In this document: one piece after another, positions 10,108 through 19,936 of the stretch
Position numbering within the stretch: the stretch's first letter is position 1
Layout of the letters: each line of letters starts with the position of its first letter
NCBI GenBank assembly: GCA_965202745.1
Contig: CBDBCB010000003.1
Span: 13,439-77,438, forward strand
Length of the DNA stretch: 64,000 nucleotides
Direction of reading: 5' to 3'
Source of the DNA: JACKII01 sp965202745
GTDB lineage: Bacteria; Pseudomonadota; Alphaproteobacteria; Bin95
Translations under genes and position numbers: made by a program
Notes under the pieces: generated by a model
The model's database searches: none
What the model was told of the DNA's origin: nothing
Seen by the model: the letters and a program-made list of their open reading frames with translations, nothing else

Positions 10108-10758
10108 CGCGCCGTCGAAGCGCTCCAGCTTGACAATGTCTTCCACCGGGCGGCGGCCCAGCTTGGTCAGCTGCTTCTTTGGCCGGCCGAGCGGCACGAT
10201 GGCGGCTACCGCCATATAGTCCGGCAGGCCCAGGGCAGCTTGCAGCTTGGGCTCCTGCGCCACAGCCAGCGTGGTGATCGTACCGCCATAGCCCTTGTCA
10301 CGTGCCGCCAGCAGCGTGTTCCAGACAAACGGAAAGATCGAGCCGCCGCTAATCACGCCGACCCGGTCCAATTCCTTGTCAGTGGAGGCGACGACCCGCA
10401 GGTCCACCGCAAATACCAGGACCACCGGCGCTTTCTTGGCAGGCTCGGTCAGGTGTTTCGGCACCTCTGTCGCGGCTTCGACTTCCGGCGTGACGGTCGT
10501 CGGGATGATGGAGTTCCAGGGGCTCTCGCCCGCCTTGTTCTGGGCGGTGTAAAGCTTGCCGGCCGGGCGGGCGGCTTCGCCCAGCATGTCTTTCATCACC
10601 TGGTCACGCACGATGATCGCGTGATTACCCTGGCGGTTGCCGCCACTCGGCGCAAAGCGCGCCATATCGAAAATCTCGGACAGGACAGAGTCCGGCACAT
10701 CCTCATCGGTAAAATCACGGCACGCAAACGTCGTGCGCATCACATCGGCGAGTTCCAT
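10066..10758 (-). CDS. Nitroreductase family protein
   Basis: A 230-residue FMN-dependent nitroreductase-fold protein. MRTTFACRDFTDEDVPDSVL with ARFAPSGGNRQGN is the classical N-terminal signature (FMN phosphate contacts). GTITTLAVAQEPKLQAALGLP and VPLGRPKK mark the C-terminal core. The last ~12 residues (SNHQYSKRVG) are encoded by the dispersed repeat copy A and are probably not ancestral: the natural end is near LERFDGAPF. The divergent start is followed upstream by the dipeptidase gene on the same strand, so the two may be co-transcribed. The substrate is unknown. Confidence 0.88.
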   Translation of the reverse strand: MELADVMRTTFACRDFTDEDVPDSVLSEIFDMARFAPSGGNRQGNHAIIVRDQVMKDMLGEAARPAGKLYTAQNKAGESPWNSIIPTTVTPEVEAATEVPKHLTEPAKKAPVVLVFAVDLRVVASTDKELDRVGVISGGSIFPFVWNTLLAARDKGYGGTITTLAVAQEPKLQAALGLPDYMAVAAIVPLGRPKKQLTKLGRRPVEDIVKLERFDGAPFPSNHQYSKRVG

Positions 10759-10821
10759 GGGTGTTTCCTGTTCGCGGTTTCGAATTGTTGGCGCGGATAT
10801 TGGCGGAGGGCGGGCGGGTTG

Positions 10822-11787
10822 TCATGCAGTCTCCCTAATCGCAGAATTCCCGGCCGTGGCAAAGCCGCGAGCCGGGACCGGTTGGGGAAGACGCGCAGTC
10901 CAAATCGGCGCCGGATAGCGATCGGGAATGGCCTCGCCAAAGATCTTGTTGAACTTGTTGATGCCGTCCCAGCGCCTGGGCGGCGTGCGCTCGAAGGCGA
11001 TCTTCGGCAGGTCAGCGCCAGTTGAAAGGTCCGTGCCAAAGCCCACATTCTCCGGCCCTGCCACCTCGCAAAGATAGTCCAACTGCCGGATATAGTCGCT
11101 GATGTCCGGCTTGCGCTTCTCGTCGCCGTCCCAGTTCATCGGGCCGTAGATACTTGCGCCGATATAACCGCCCTTCGCCACCAGCGCCTTGATGAGATCA
11201 TCCGGCTTGTTGCGCGCCAACCGGTTCAGCGCGTGCGCGTTGGCGTGGGTCACCAGACAAGGCTTCTCGCTTGCCTCGATCGTGTCCATGGCGGTGCGGT
11301 AGCCCACATGGGACAGGTCGATGGCAATCCCCAGATCGTTCATCACCTTGACCACTTCACGGCCATAGGTCGTCAGCCCCGCCAATTCCGGCTCAAGGCA
11401 GCCATCGCCAATCATGTTCCGGTAATTGTAGGTCAGCTGCATGATGCGCAGGCCGAGCTTGTAGAACAGATGCAGCCGGTCGATGCGGTCGGCGATGGGG
11501 CGCGTGTTCTGCCAGCCAAGGATCGCGCCGATCTTGCCAGCGGCCTTGGCCTTGTCGAAGTCGGCCACGGTCTCGATCTGCATCCAGTCACTGTCCGGCT
11601 TGTTCAACCGCTCATGCCACCGCGCCACTTCCTGGCAGGCCTGCTCGAAATCGCACTCGAAATAACAGGCCGTCACGTTGATCGCATCGATCCCGCCAGC
11701 CTGCAAATGATCCGGCCAACCATCAACGTGATAGACAAGGCTGTCGATCACCAGCGCGTCGCGGTGCAAGGAAAGAGCGTCAGTCAT
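10822..11787 (-). CDS. Membrane dipeptidase (peptidase M19) family protein, abnormal C-terminus
   Basis: A zinc metallopeptidase-type protein of ~321 residues. It shows an HxD metal pair (H20, D22 in YHVDGW), GWQNTRPI, IDLSHVGYRT and VTHANAHAL, with GFGTDLS near the end: the M19 layout. The final ~38 residues after PDRYPAPI do not follow the family pattern (no recognisable GGNFLRV-type end), so a late frameshift or deletion is likely. The core is intact. The start at 11787 has AGGAG six to seven bases upstream. It probably cleaves a dipeptide or related amide; the substrate is unknown. Confidence 0.8.
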   Translation of the reverse strand: MTDALSLHRDALVIDSLVYHVDGWPDHLQAGGIDAINVTACYFECDFEQACQEVARWHERLNKPDSDWMQIETVADFDKAKAAGKIGAILGWQNTRPIADRIDRLHLFYKLGLRIMQLTYNYRNMIGDGCLEPELAGLTTYGREVVKVMNDLGIAIDLSHVGYRTAMDTIEASEKPCLVTHANAHALNRLARNKPDDLIKALVAKGGYIGASIYGPMNWDGDEKRKPDISDYIRQLDYLCEVAGPENVGFGTDLSTGADLPKIAFERTPPRRWDGINKFNKIFGEAIPDRYPAPIWTARLPQPVPARGFATAGNSAIRETA

Positions 11788-11855
11788 GGGGAACTCCTGC
11801 TTAACGGTCGGCTGACCGGCGAACAATACGCCGCTGACCAGCCGCAATTCATCCC

Positions 11856-13280
11856 TCAATCATCATCCGCATACGGGTTTTCCGTCGCCCGCAGCAATAC
11901 CCGCACGGGCACGCCCACCAGACCAAAGTCATTGCGCAGCCCGTTCACCAGATAGCGCACATAGGCGGTGGGCAGCTTCTCCGCCCTGGTGGCGAACACG
12001 GCAAAGGTCGGTGGACGGCGTTTGATTTGAGTAATGTAGCGCAAACGCAGGCGGCGGCCTGCAATCAACGGCGGCGGGTGCGCCTCCTGCAAGGCGGCAA
12101 ACCAGCGGTTCAGCTTGCCCGTCGGCACGCGCACATTCCAGGTATCGTAGATCTGAGTGACGGCCTGCATCAGGCGCTCGACCCGGTTGCCGGTCAGAGC
12201 TGAGAATGTCACAACCGGAATGCCGCGCAACTGCGTCAGCGACGTCTCCAGCCGGTCGGTAATCTTCTTGATGGTCTCCGGCCGGTTGGGGACCGCATCC
12301 CACTTGTTCACTGCCAGGATCAGGGCGCGCCCCTCGTTCTCCACGTGCCGCGCAATGGCCAGGTCCTGCTTGTCCAGCCCCTCCGTCGCGTCGATCATCA
12401 GAACGACCACATGCGCAAAGCGTATCGCGCGGATCGTGTCGTGGGTGGAGAGCCGCTCCAACGAGTCGTGAATGCGGGCCCTCCGGCGCAGCCCTGCCGT
12501 ATCGATCAGCCGGATCGGCCGCCCCTGGTATTCCCAATCTACCGCAATGGAGTCGCGGGTCAGGCCGGGCATGGCGCCGGTAATGACGCGCTCTTCCTTC
12601 AGCAAGCGGTTCAGTAGGGTGGACTTGCCGACGTTCGGGCGGCCGACGATGGCCAATTGCAGCGCCTTCGGCTCTTCCTCGTCGTCTTCGTCCAATTCAA
12701 GCGCGGCCCCGTCGAAGTCGCCGTCTTCCGCATCATCCGGCTCGGGGAATGCTTCATCTTCGGCGGCAGGCGCGGCTTCTTCACCGTCGCCAACAGCATC
12801 CTGCAGCGCCTGATAGAGGTCAGCCATGCCCTCCCCGTGTTCAGCGGAGATCGGCACCGGCTCGCCCAGGCCAAGCCCAAAAGCCTCAATCAGGCCCGGT
12901 TGCCCAGCCCGGCCCTCACACTTGTTGGCCGCCAGGATCACCGGCTTTTCCGCTTTGCGCACCTGCTGCGCGAATTCCCGGTCGACAGAGGTAATCCCTG
13001 CGCGCGCATCAATCAGCAGCAGCACCGCGTCCGCTTCCTCGATCGCACGCTGGGTCTGCAATTGCATCGCCCGCTCCAGGTCGGAGTCCGGTGCGTCTTC
13101 GTAGCCGGCCGTGTCGATAGCCTGGAAATTGAAGTCGGCAATATGCGCATCGCCGTAGCGCCGGTCACGGGTAACCCCCGGCCGGTCATGCACCAATGCC
13201 TGACGCAAACCGATCAACCGGTTAAACAGGGTGGACTTGCCCACATTGGGCCGCCCAACAATCGCAATTCGCGAAGCCAT
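11856..13280 (-). CDS. der: Ribosome-assembly GTPase Der (EngA)
   Basis: An essential double-GTPase of 50S ribosome assembly. Two G1 motifs GRPNVGKST appear at ~8-16 and ~212-220, with DTAG (both domains) and NKCEG / NKWDA as G4 motifs. The C-terminal KH-like domain carries LRLRYITQIKRRPPTF. An acidic linker (~170-205) separates the G domains. The 474-residue length is normal and the frame intact. It is the last gene of a yfgM-like, bamB, der block on the minus strand, an arrangement typical of alphaproteobacteria. Confidence 0.97.
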   Translation of the reverse strand: MASRIAIVGRPNVGKSTLFNRLIGLRQALVHDRPGVTRDRRYGDAHIADFNFQAIDTAGYEDAPDSDLERAMQLQTQRAIEEADAVLLLIDARAGITSVDREFAQQVRKAEKPVILAANKCEGRAGQPGLIEAFGLGLGEPVPISAEHGEGMADLYQALQDAVGDGEEAAPAAEDEAFPEPDDAEDGDFDGAALELDEDDEEEPKALQLAIVGRPNVGKSTLLNRLLKEERVITGAMPGLTRDSIAVDWEYQGRPIRLIDTAGLRRRARIHDSLERLSTHDTIRAIRFAHVVVLMIDATEGLDKQDLAIARHVENEGRALILAVNKWDAVPNRPETIKKITDRLETSLTQLRGIPVVTFSALTGNRVERLMQAVTQIYDTWNVRVPTGKLNRWFAALQEAHPPPLIAGRRLRLRYITQIKRRPPTFAVFATRAEKLPTAYVRYLVNGLRNDFGLVGVPVRVLLRATENPYADDD

Positions 13281-13294
13281 GTATTTTCTAAACC

Positions 13295-14617
13295 TTAGCG
13301 GAGCGCGGTGAGCGATCCATCATTTGCCAGTATATAGAGTGTTTGATTGGCAATCACAGGCGGCAATATTGTATCGGCGCCTGTATCGAAGGTACCGATC
13401 TGCGCGCCGGTTTCCGGCGAATGCAGGGCCAACTGCCCGTCAGAGCGCATCAGCATTAGATTTCCGCCCGCCATCACCGGCCCGGCAAAAAAATATTCGC
13501 CGGTCTGATCTTCCGGATCGGCATAGCGCACCAGCGGAGCCACCCAGCGCACAAACCCGCGGCGGCGGTCCAGACAGATCAACTCGGCATCGGTCGTCAC
13601 GATGAAAACCCAGTCACCGGCGACCCACGGCGTCTGGCTGCTGCCCACGCGCTGTTCCCAGATCGCATTGCCGGTGCGGAGCGAGAACGCGGCGGCCCTT
13701 CCCGCAGCGCTGACCGAATAAATCGCGTCACTGGTCATCACCGGGTGACCGGCGATGTCGGAAAGTTTTGCGCCAAAATCAAAGCGGCGCAGCGCGGCAA
13801 GCGAGTTTCGCCAGACTTCCCGGCCATTGGCCGTGCGAACAGCCAGGATTTCGCCGGTCGTCAGCGCCGCGACCACGGCATCATCGTTGGCAGCCGGTGA
13901 CGCTCCACCCAAAAGGCCGGCGCCGGACGAACCGCCAGGCACATCCCAGGTCCGCTCTCCATCTTCAGTGCGCAGGGCGATCAACCGGTTGTCCGCCGTC
14001 ACCACATACAATTGACCCGCCCGGATGGTTGGTGCGCTGCGAACCGTGCCTGGCAGGTCCGTCCGCCAAAACAGGCGGCCGGTATCAGCCTCCAGCGCCA
14101 GGGCCTGCGCATGTCCGCCGGCGACGTACACCCGGATACCGTCCGTTGCCAAACCGCCGCCAAAGCCATCATGCTCACCCGGCGGTGCGGTTCCAACGGC
14201 CCACAATTCCTCACCCATCTGTGCATCGAACGCGCGGACGTTCAGCACAGCATCCAGCACGAACACTCTGCCATTCGCGACAATCGGTGGGAACAAGGGC
14301 CGCCGTGCCACATCCTGCGCGCCCACGGCATCGCTGTTCCGCCACAAGACCTGCAACTGCTGCCCCAATTGATAGTTGCCGCCAATATGCGAAGCGCTGC
14401 CATAGGATTGCGGCCAGTTTGCCCTATCTGCCGCCACCGGCACGGTCACCTGCACACCGGCAATCTCACTTTGAGGCACAATGTTGCGGCTAGTTTCCAG
14501 AATGGCAATGCGCTTTCCGGGGAGCGGCGGAGCTTCCCGCTCGCCAAAGAAGGCCCCCTCCGAACATCCTGCCAACAACAGCAGAAGCGCCGCAGCGCCA
14601 ATCTTAAAGCTGTGCAA
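13295..14617 (-). CDS. bamB: Outer-membrane assembly lipoprotein BamB
   Basis: A beta-propeller lipoprotein of the BAM complex that helps insert beta-barrel proteins into the outer membrane. The chosen TTG start (14617) gives LHSFKIGAAALLLLLAGC, a signal peptide with lipobox LAGC (Cys ~18). It has AGAGG upstream and overlaps the stop of the preceding gene. PQQ-like propeller blades follow (FDAQMGEELWAVG, LEADTGRLFWRTDLPG, LRTGNAIWEQRVG, LDRRRGFVRWVAPL). Its position between the yfgM-like gene and der supports the assignment. The frame is intact. Confidence 0.93.
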   Translation of the reverse strand: MHSFKIGAAALLLLLAGCSEGAFFGEREAPPLPGKRIAILETSRNIVPQSEIAGVQVTVPVAADRANWPQSYGSASHIGGNYQLGQQLQVLWRNSDAVGAQDVARRPLFPPIVANGRVFVLDAVLNVRAFDAQMGEELWAVGTAPPGEHDGFGGGLATDGIRVYVAGGHAQALALEADTGRLFWRTDLPGTVRSAPTIRAGQLYVVTADNRLIALRTEDGERTWDVPGGSSGAGLLGGASPAANDDAVVAALTTGEILAVRTANGREVWRNSLAALRRFDFGAKLSDIAGHPVMTSDAIYSVSAAGRAAAFSLRTGNAIWEQRVGSSQTPWVAGDWVFIVTTDAELICLDRRRGFVRWVAPLVRYADPEDQTGEYFFAGPVMAGGNLMLMRSDGQLALHSPETGAQIGTFDTGADTILPPVIANQTLYILANDGSLTALR

Positions 14618-15251
14618 GGTAGGCCTCTGCCCGTGCGCGGGCTGCTGTGGGCGTGTCACGATCATCCCGCAGTCGCTCCAAATGCGCCTTTACGGCAGCA
14701 ATATTCCCCGACCGCTTTTCGAGATAGGCACTCAATTCCCAAGCGGCGAAGCGCCACTCGCTGGCATCACCGCCCAGCGGCTGCAGCCAGCCCAGCATGG
14801 TCGCGGCGTCGCCGGTATCCAGGTCCAGCTCGACCGAGCGGATCGTGGCGATAGCCCTGTAGGGCGCTTCCAGAGCGCTGTTTTCACGGACGCTCTGATA
14901 GATGCCACGCGCGGATTCAACATCGTTGTTCCTGGCTCGCAACGCCGCTTCCTGCAGCAGAGCCAGCGCTACCTGCCGCTCGTTCCCGTCTTTGGTGATC
15001 CCGGCAAACCCTTCAATGGCCTGCTCATTCTGCCCGGCCTGCGCCGCGGCCAGCGCCGAATGCATCGCGTTGGTAACGCTCACATTCTGCTGCAGCTGAT
15101 AGTTCTGCCAACCGACCCATGCCGCGGTTCCGGCGACAATGGCAACCGCGCACCCAATCAGATACTTGCCGTATTTTTGCCACAGGACCTCCCACCGGTC
15201 GCGGCGCAGCTCTTCGTCGATCTCTTGAAAAATATCTGCCAAGGCGGTCAA
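14604..15251 (-). CDS. YfgM-like TPR membrane protein (periplasmic chaperone type)
   Basis: A 215-residue protein with a cytoplasmic N-terminus (ADIFQEIDEELRRDRWEVLW), one membrane helix at ~29-50 (YLIGCAVAIVAGTAAWVGW) and a TPR-like periplasmic domain (ALLQEAALRARNNDVESARGIY). This is the DUF2133/YfgM layout, linked in E. coli to the SecYEG translocon. It starts with TTG at 15251, with AGGA four bases upstream. The stop overlaps the bamB start by 14 bases, indicating coupling. The dispersed repeat copy B sits directly in its promoter region. Confidence 0.88.
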   Translation of the reverse strand: MTALADIFQEIDEELRRDRWEVLWQKYGKYLIGCAVAIVAGTAAWVGWQNYQLQQNVSVTNAMHSALAAAQAGQNEQAIEGFAGITKDGNERQVALALLQEAALRARNNDVESARGIYQSVRENSALEAPYRAIATIRSVELDLDTGDAATMLGWLQPLGGDASEWRFAAWELSAYLEKRSGNIAAVKAHLERLRDDRDTPTAARARAEAYLAQL

Positions 15252-15261
15252 TTCCTGCCGG

Positions 15262-15395
15262 TTTGACGCTGGTGGTGCGATGGAAACGGATGGTACTCAC
15301 CATTTTCCATCGCACCACCAACATATTGAATGAGCGGGCTGATTCCCGAAGCGCTTGTGGGTGCAAACGGTTCGATCTGACCACTAGCCGCACGA
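15262..15395 (-). repeat. Dispersed hairpin element, copy B (longest)
   Basis: Reversed relative to copies A and C. A stem formed by GGTGGTGCGATGGAAA and its complement (arms at ~15268-15289 and ~15303-15325) is joined to the CAAGCGCTTC/GATCGAAC part also seen in copy A. It fills most of the gap between the divergent yfgM-like and DUF2794 genes. Confidence 0.8.
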
Positions 15396-15627
15396 CGGTT
15401 TGGGGACCAATCAGTGCGGGTCGTTAATGTTACTGTACGAGCGGTAGCATATCCTGAGCGGGGTTTCCATACTGCCTGTGCAGCAGAGCCGACTGCCACG
15501 CTTAAAGCGCCTCGCCGTGCCCAATGACTGGACGGCACCTGTTTTTGACGGAATGATGACACAAGCAGGAAGAAGCGTCTTAACGAAGTGGCCAACAGGC
15601 TGACCACATATTGGGAGTACCCCGGCG
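15396..15627. other. Intergenic stretch with the DUF2794 promoter
   Basis: About 230 bp between repeat copy B and the DUF2794 gene. No conserved frame was found. It must hold the DUF2794 promoter and perhaps part of the promoter of the opposite operon. Ends with GGGAGTACCCCGGCG just before the ATG. Confidence 0.4.
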
Positions 15628-15966
15628 ATGAGCAAAGTTGTTCAGCTAGAAAATTTCCGGCGGGCAAAACGGCGGGTGTCATTCGACAAACGGGAATTGC
15701 GGGAATTGATGGGAGTCTACAGCCGCCGGGTCGCCAGCGGCGAGTGGCGGGACTATGCCATTGATTTCGAGTCTGGCATGGCAGTGTTCTCAATTTTCCG
15801 CAGCGCCTACGAATACCCTTTGTACCGCATCGCCAAAATTGCCGGCCGGAGTGCGAACGAGCAGGCGGAATGGATGGTCGTCAGCGGACCGCGCCGACTG
15901 AAGCGCACCACCTCGCTGATGGATGCCCTAAGCGTGTTCGATGAAAAACTGAAAGTTGTACGCTGA
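15628..15966 (+). CDS. DUF2794 domain protein
   Basis: A 112-residue protein with the pattern of the alphaproteobacterial DUF2794 family: FDKRELRELMGVYSRRVASG, EWRDYAIDFESGMAVFSIFR and YPLYRIAKI. Its function is unknown. The length is normal for the family and the frame intact. It is one of the better lineage markers in the window because the family is essentially confined to Alphaproteobacteria. It is divergent from the der block. Confidence 0.85.
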   Translation: MSKVVQLENFRRAKRRVSFDKRELRELMGVYSRRVASGEWRDYAIDFESGMAVFSIFRSAYEYPLYRIAKIAGRSANEQAEWMVVSGPRRLKRTTSLMDALSVFDEKLKVVR

Positions 15967-16301
15967 GCGGAAAACCGGCCTGAAACGGACTGCGCCATGG
16001 AATTTCGAGGAGGTATTGCCGGCTCCTAAGGCTACGGTACTGCGCCAATCAGCAAAGACGAATTCGTCCGAGTGTGTCCCTAATCCACCCGCTTACTTTG
16101 CCAGTCAAACTCTGCGGGTTCCGATAGAAACTTCAGAACATTTCTCTGTACTTTTTCGTATTAACCATGTGCTGATGTGCGGCATGGCTGTTGCATTATG
16201 GGTAAAATAAAGACACTCCCTATACAAGCGCATGCCTTGCATAATTTGCAGCAGCCAAATACGGCAGAATAGCCGCACAGAGAAAAACGGAACGGAGAGT
16301 A
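15967..16301. other. Non-coding gap, 335 bp
   Basis: No coding sequence recognised on either strand. The distal part (~16180-16300) is AT-richer and ends in AACGGAGAG before the GTG start of the DUF4347 gene, so it probably contains that gene's promoter and 5' leader. Confidence 0.4.
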
Positions 16302-17819
16302 GTGGTGGCGATATTTGATTTCGCGAGCCTCGAGCACCAAAATACCGAACTTTTGACCATGGCAAATTCGGCACAAATGAAACATGCTTTGGTGGTTTTT
16401 GACTCTGCTGTTGAAGACCAGGAAACCTTGGCGTCAGGACTGCCGCACGGTATCTCCATTCTACGCCTGCGCACCAGCTCTGCGCCCCTTGAAGCCATTG
16501 CCGATGCCTTAGAAGCGGCTGTGGAATCCTATGCAGCACTGCACCTTGTCAGCCATGGCAGGCCGGGCGCGCTGCAACTTTCAGGCCTGACGCTTTCCGC
16601 AGCGGCCGCAGCGCAGCACGCCTTAGTCCTGTCGCGCATCGGCAATGCGCTGGTGCCCGATGCCTGCATCACGCTGACCGCCTGCGAAGTGGCACAGGGC
16701 GCTGCCGACGCTGCACTGCTCGATACCCTGGAAGCCATGACCAACCGGCAGGTGATTGGCACGGCGTCAATCGTCGGCGGCAGCGATCCCGGCAGCTTCG
16801 CCTTTTCCGGCCTGGCAATGGCCGCGCCGCTATTCTCCCTGGAAAGCCGCAGCAGCTACAGCGCTCGCCTGGCGTTAACGCCGGTTGATTTGACCGACAC
16901 CTCTGACGACGGCACCGTACGGGACGACAATGTTACGTCGATCACCGCACCGACGATCTCCTTTACCGCTGATTTCGGCCATGTGCTGGAGATCGACTGG
17001 GACGATGGCAATGGCTTTGTCGCAACAGGCGTGGACACTGGCAGCCTGCAAACGGCGACGGCCCCCGCCGACTACGGCAGCGACGGCGCAAAAACGGTCA
17101 CAGTCCGGGCAAATGGGTCTGTCACCGAAAGCCTGACCATCACCATCGATACCACACCCGCGATCATCGACGTGTTCACGAACACGGATAATCTTGCCCC
17201 AGGATTGGGCTTGGGCTTCAGCGGCATCTCCAGCATCAATGTGAGCGGTACCGCTTTCCTGTTCACCGTGACTCCCAATGACAGCCCGGTTTCAACCCTG
17301 CGGTCCTACGAAGTTTCCAGTACAGGAACCCTGACGCTCGCCGACACGGTCAGTGACGACGCCACTCTACAACTGTCCGGCGCCTCGTCTATCGCTGCGG
17401 CCAATGTTGGCGGCACAGCGTATATTTTTACCGGTAGCGTTGGCGGCGGCGATGATATCAGCGTCTTCTCAGTCGCCGCGAACGGGACTCTGACCAATAC
17501 AGACAATGTCTCCGATGACGGCACGCTGCATTTGCTGGGTGTGACATCGCTTAACACGGTGATCATCGGCGACAACGTGTTCTTGGTTTCGACCGGCGCA
17601 GCTGACGACGGCATCAGTGTGTTTTCTGTCGCCAACGATGGAACCCGCCTGCTCGACGGTGCGTGGTTCTCCGCGAACGCAACAGTCGACGGCACGGCTT
17701 ACCTGTATGTGGGTGGCGATAGCGACGACGGCATTACAATCTTCTCGATGGACGCCAACGGCCAGTTGACCGATGTCGGCACCGTCGTGAGCTATGGCCG
17801 AAAGTTGGTGACGGCTTGA
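16302..17819 (+). pseudogene. DUF4347 surface protein, 3' end cut off by an IS256-family element
   Basis: The N-terminal ~160 residues form a DUF4347 domain (ALVVFDSAVEDQETLA, LHLVSHGRPGALQLSG, ITLTACEVAQG), which usually starts very large surface or secreted proteins. An Ig-like stretch follows (~185-270), then at least three ~55-residue beta-propeller-like repeats with DGISVFSVA...GTL signatures. The native sequence stops near residue 491 (DANGQLTDVG). The last 13 residues (GTVVSYGRKLVTA) are encoded by the IS end. What remains lacks its C-terminal region and any secretion signal there. GTG start at 16302. Confidence 0.85.
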
Positions 17820-18209
17820 TCAGGCGGCGTTTTGCATTTGTTTGATCCCGTCGATGAATGCAATGCCCTGGATTATCCCAGGCATGCGATTTGCGCCGTC
17901 GCGCTTTCGCCATTTGCCCTGCGCTGACATCAGGAGCCTGACCGCCATGGCGAGGGCGGTCTTTCGGCTCAGACAGCCTTTGGTTTTACCTGTCCGGTGA
18001 CACACCGTCGCGAAGGCGCTTTCGATGGGATGGGTGGTTCTGATGTGTTTCCACTGTTCTGCCGGGAAATCATAGAAGGCCAGCAGCACGTCACGGTCTT
18101 TGATCCATTTGGCTACCGCTTGTTCGTCTTTCACGCCGTAGGTCTCGATGAAGAAATCGCAGGCCGCCATGGCTTCGGCCTTCGTCTCTGCCTGCCAGAT
18201 GTCGTGCAT
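17820..18209 (-). pseudogene. IS256-family transposase, 3' fragment (inverted copy)
   Basis: It encodes the C-terminal ~130 residues of a mutator-type transposase: HDIWQAETKAEAMAACDFF, EQWKHIRTTHPIESAFATV, KTKGCLSRKTALAM. It is nearly identical to the forward fragment at 20000-20423 (differences include C/R in CHRTG versus RHRTG and R/C in WRKRDGAN). It breaks off at the HDIW codon, directly against the left end of the forward IS256 copy. The N-terminal DDE residues are absent, so it cannot be active. Confidence 0.9.
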
Positions 18210-18303
18210 GAGAAACAGCTGACAGTTGGTGATTGTCCTGAGGGGCGGCATATCATGGCGTTGTTCCCGCGCCGCAATTCTCGCCGAGAAAAGGCTATGC
18301 CCC

Positions 18304-18768
18304 ATGACGAGAGATACCATCACCGCGTTGCCCCATCCCAAGGGATTTTCCGCCGATCCGCTGACGGATTTGATCCGTTCCGGGGCGCGGCAGTTGATCG
18401 AGCAAGCGCTTGAAGCTGAGTGGAGCGGATGGCTTGCGCCATTTTCCAATGAGACGACGTCCGAGGGGCCCGCGCGGGTCGTTCGTCACGCTCACCTGCC
18501 AGAACGAGAGGGAATGACCGGGATTGGCCCAGTGCCCGTGAAAGGGCCACGCGGGCGGGATCGTGATCGGCAGGCTGAGAAGGGTCGGTTCTCTTCTTCG
18601 ATCCTGCCACCGTATCTGCGCAAGGCGAAGTCCGTTGAGGACTTGCTGCCCTGGCTTTCCCTCAACGGCATTTCCACGGGCGATTTTCAGGCGGCCTTGG
18701 CCGCGCTGCTCGGGCCGAACGCGGCGGGCCTGTCGTCCCCCACCATCTCGCGGCTGAAGTCCAATTGG
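18304..18768 (+). pseudogene. IS256-family transposase, 5' fragment
   Basis: It starts MTRDTITALPHPKGFSADPL and runs through SSILPPYLRKAKSVEDLLPWL and STGDFQAALAALLGPNAAGL to ISRLKSNW, the N-terminal ~155 residues of a mutator-type transposase. The IS3-family element begins at 18769. The left terminal repeat lies just upstream (~18210-18250, sharing AGTTGGTGA with the right end). The segment carrying the first catalytic Asp (expected soon after RLKADWW in relatives) is not found anywhere in the complex. Confidence 0.88.
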
Positions 18769-18806
18769 TGGACCTGTCACGCTTTTGTGCCGCCCCAAGC
18801 GCTCGT

Positions 18807-19664
18807 TTAAGCCACCTTTCGTTCGAAGGCGACGAGGCTTTTCCAAGCCAGTGCTTTGTGACGGCGGCGCGGATTGTAGAAGCCGTTGATGTACTCGAAG
18901 ATTGCCATCTCAGCTTGCCGCCTTGTTTCCCAGGACCGTCGCCAGATCAGCTCTGCCTTGATGGTTTTGAAGAAGGTTTCGACAGCGGCGTTGTCGTAGC
19001 AGTTTCCCCTTCCACTCATCGATACCTTGAACCCATGCTGGCGCAGGATCTTCTGGTAGTCGTGAGAACAATATTGGCTGCCACGGTCTGTATGATGGAT
19101 GCAGCCCTTCGGTGGTGCCCGGAAGGCAATGGCCATATTTAGCGCTCTGATGGCCAAGTCGCGTTTCATCCGGTTACTGACGGCCCAGCCGATGACGCGC
19201 CGGGAATGCAGGTCCAGGATCACTGCCAGATACAGCCATCCCTCCCGCGTCCAAACATAACTGATGTCGCCCGCCCATTTCTGGTTGGGCTTGCCCGCTG
19301 TGAAGTCCCGATTCAGCAAATTCGGTGAGATGTTGAACTTGTGATCGCTGTCTGTCGTCACTTTGTGCTTGCGTGTTCTAACAACAGATATGCCGTTCTG
19401 GCGCATCAACCTGCCAACACGGCGGTGGCCAACATCCAAGCCGATCTCCTTTAGCTCCTCGGTCATTCTTGGCCGACCATACCGGCCCAGGCTGAGACGC
19501 GACTGCTCTCTGATGTGCGCCAACGTCACCATATCAGACCGCTGTCTGCGGCTGGCCGGACGGGTGCGGAAAGCCCGCAATCCGCGCGGGCTGACACCGA
19601 CAACATGGCATAAGCGTTTGGCTGGAAAGCTGTCACGGGGCTCTTCGATGAACCTAAACCTCAT
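18807..19664 (-). CDS. IS3-family transposase OrfB (integrase core)
   Basis: A DDE integrase-core protein of 285 residues. GDISYVWTREGWLYLAVILDL carries the first Asp, HTDRGSQYCS the second, and AAVETFFKTIKAEL the catalytic Glu with the usual spacing; the end YINGFYNPRRRHKALAWKSL is typical of the family. Its start overlaps the orfA stop (ATGA), so it may be made by re-initiation or as an OrfAB fusion by frameshifting. The frame is intact and the catalytic triad present, so this element may still be mobile. Confidence 0.95.
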   Translation of the reverse strand: MRFRFIEEPRDSFPAKRLCHVVGVSPRGLRAFRTRPASRRQRSDMVTLAHIREQSRLSLGRYGRPRMTEELKEIGLDVGHRRVGRLMRQNGISVVRTRKHKVTTDSDHKFNISPNLLNRDFTAGKPNQKWAGDISYVWTREGWLYLAVILDLHSRRVIGWAVSNRMKRDLAIRALNMAIAFRAPPKGCIHHTDRGSQYCSHDYQKILRQHGFKVSMSGRGNCYDNAAVETFFKTIKAELIWRRSWETRRQAEMAIFEYINGFYNPRRRHKALAWKSLVAFERKVA

Positions 19665-19936
19665 TGCTTTAGGCCCGCGAAGAACTGGGTGGCCTTTTTT
19701 AGGATGTCCCTCTCCTCCTTCAGGAGCCGGTTCTCCCGCCGAAGCCGGTCATTCTCTTTGGCGAGGCTCAAATCCTCTTTGGAAACCACGTCTGTGTCTC
19801 GATGCGCGGTGATCCATTTGTTCAGTGTTGACATGCCAACACCTAGATCGTCGGCCACTTGCTTACGCGTTAGCCCGCTTGTCAGCGCGATCCGCACCGC
19901 ATCCTGGCGAAAGTCGTCTGTCCGTTTCAGTCCCAT
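19661..19936 (-). CDS. IS3-family transposase OrfA (HTH)
   Basis: A 91-residue DNA-binding subunit. FRQDAVRIALTSGLTRKQVADDLGVGMSTLNKWI is a helix-turn-helix, followed by a leucine-zipper-like coiled coil (LAKENDRLRRENRLLKEERDILKKA) that lets OrfA and OrfAB multimerise. The frame is intact. It lies ~60 bp inside the right terminal repeat. Confidence 0.95.
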   Translation of the reverse strand: MGLKRTDDFRQDAVRIALTSGLTRKQVADDLGVGMSTLNKWITAHRDTDVVSKEDLSLAKENDRLRRENRLLKEERDILKKATQFFAGLKQ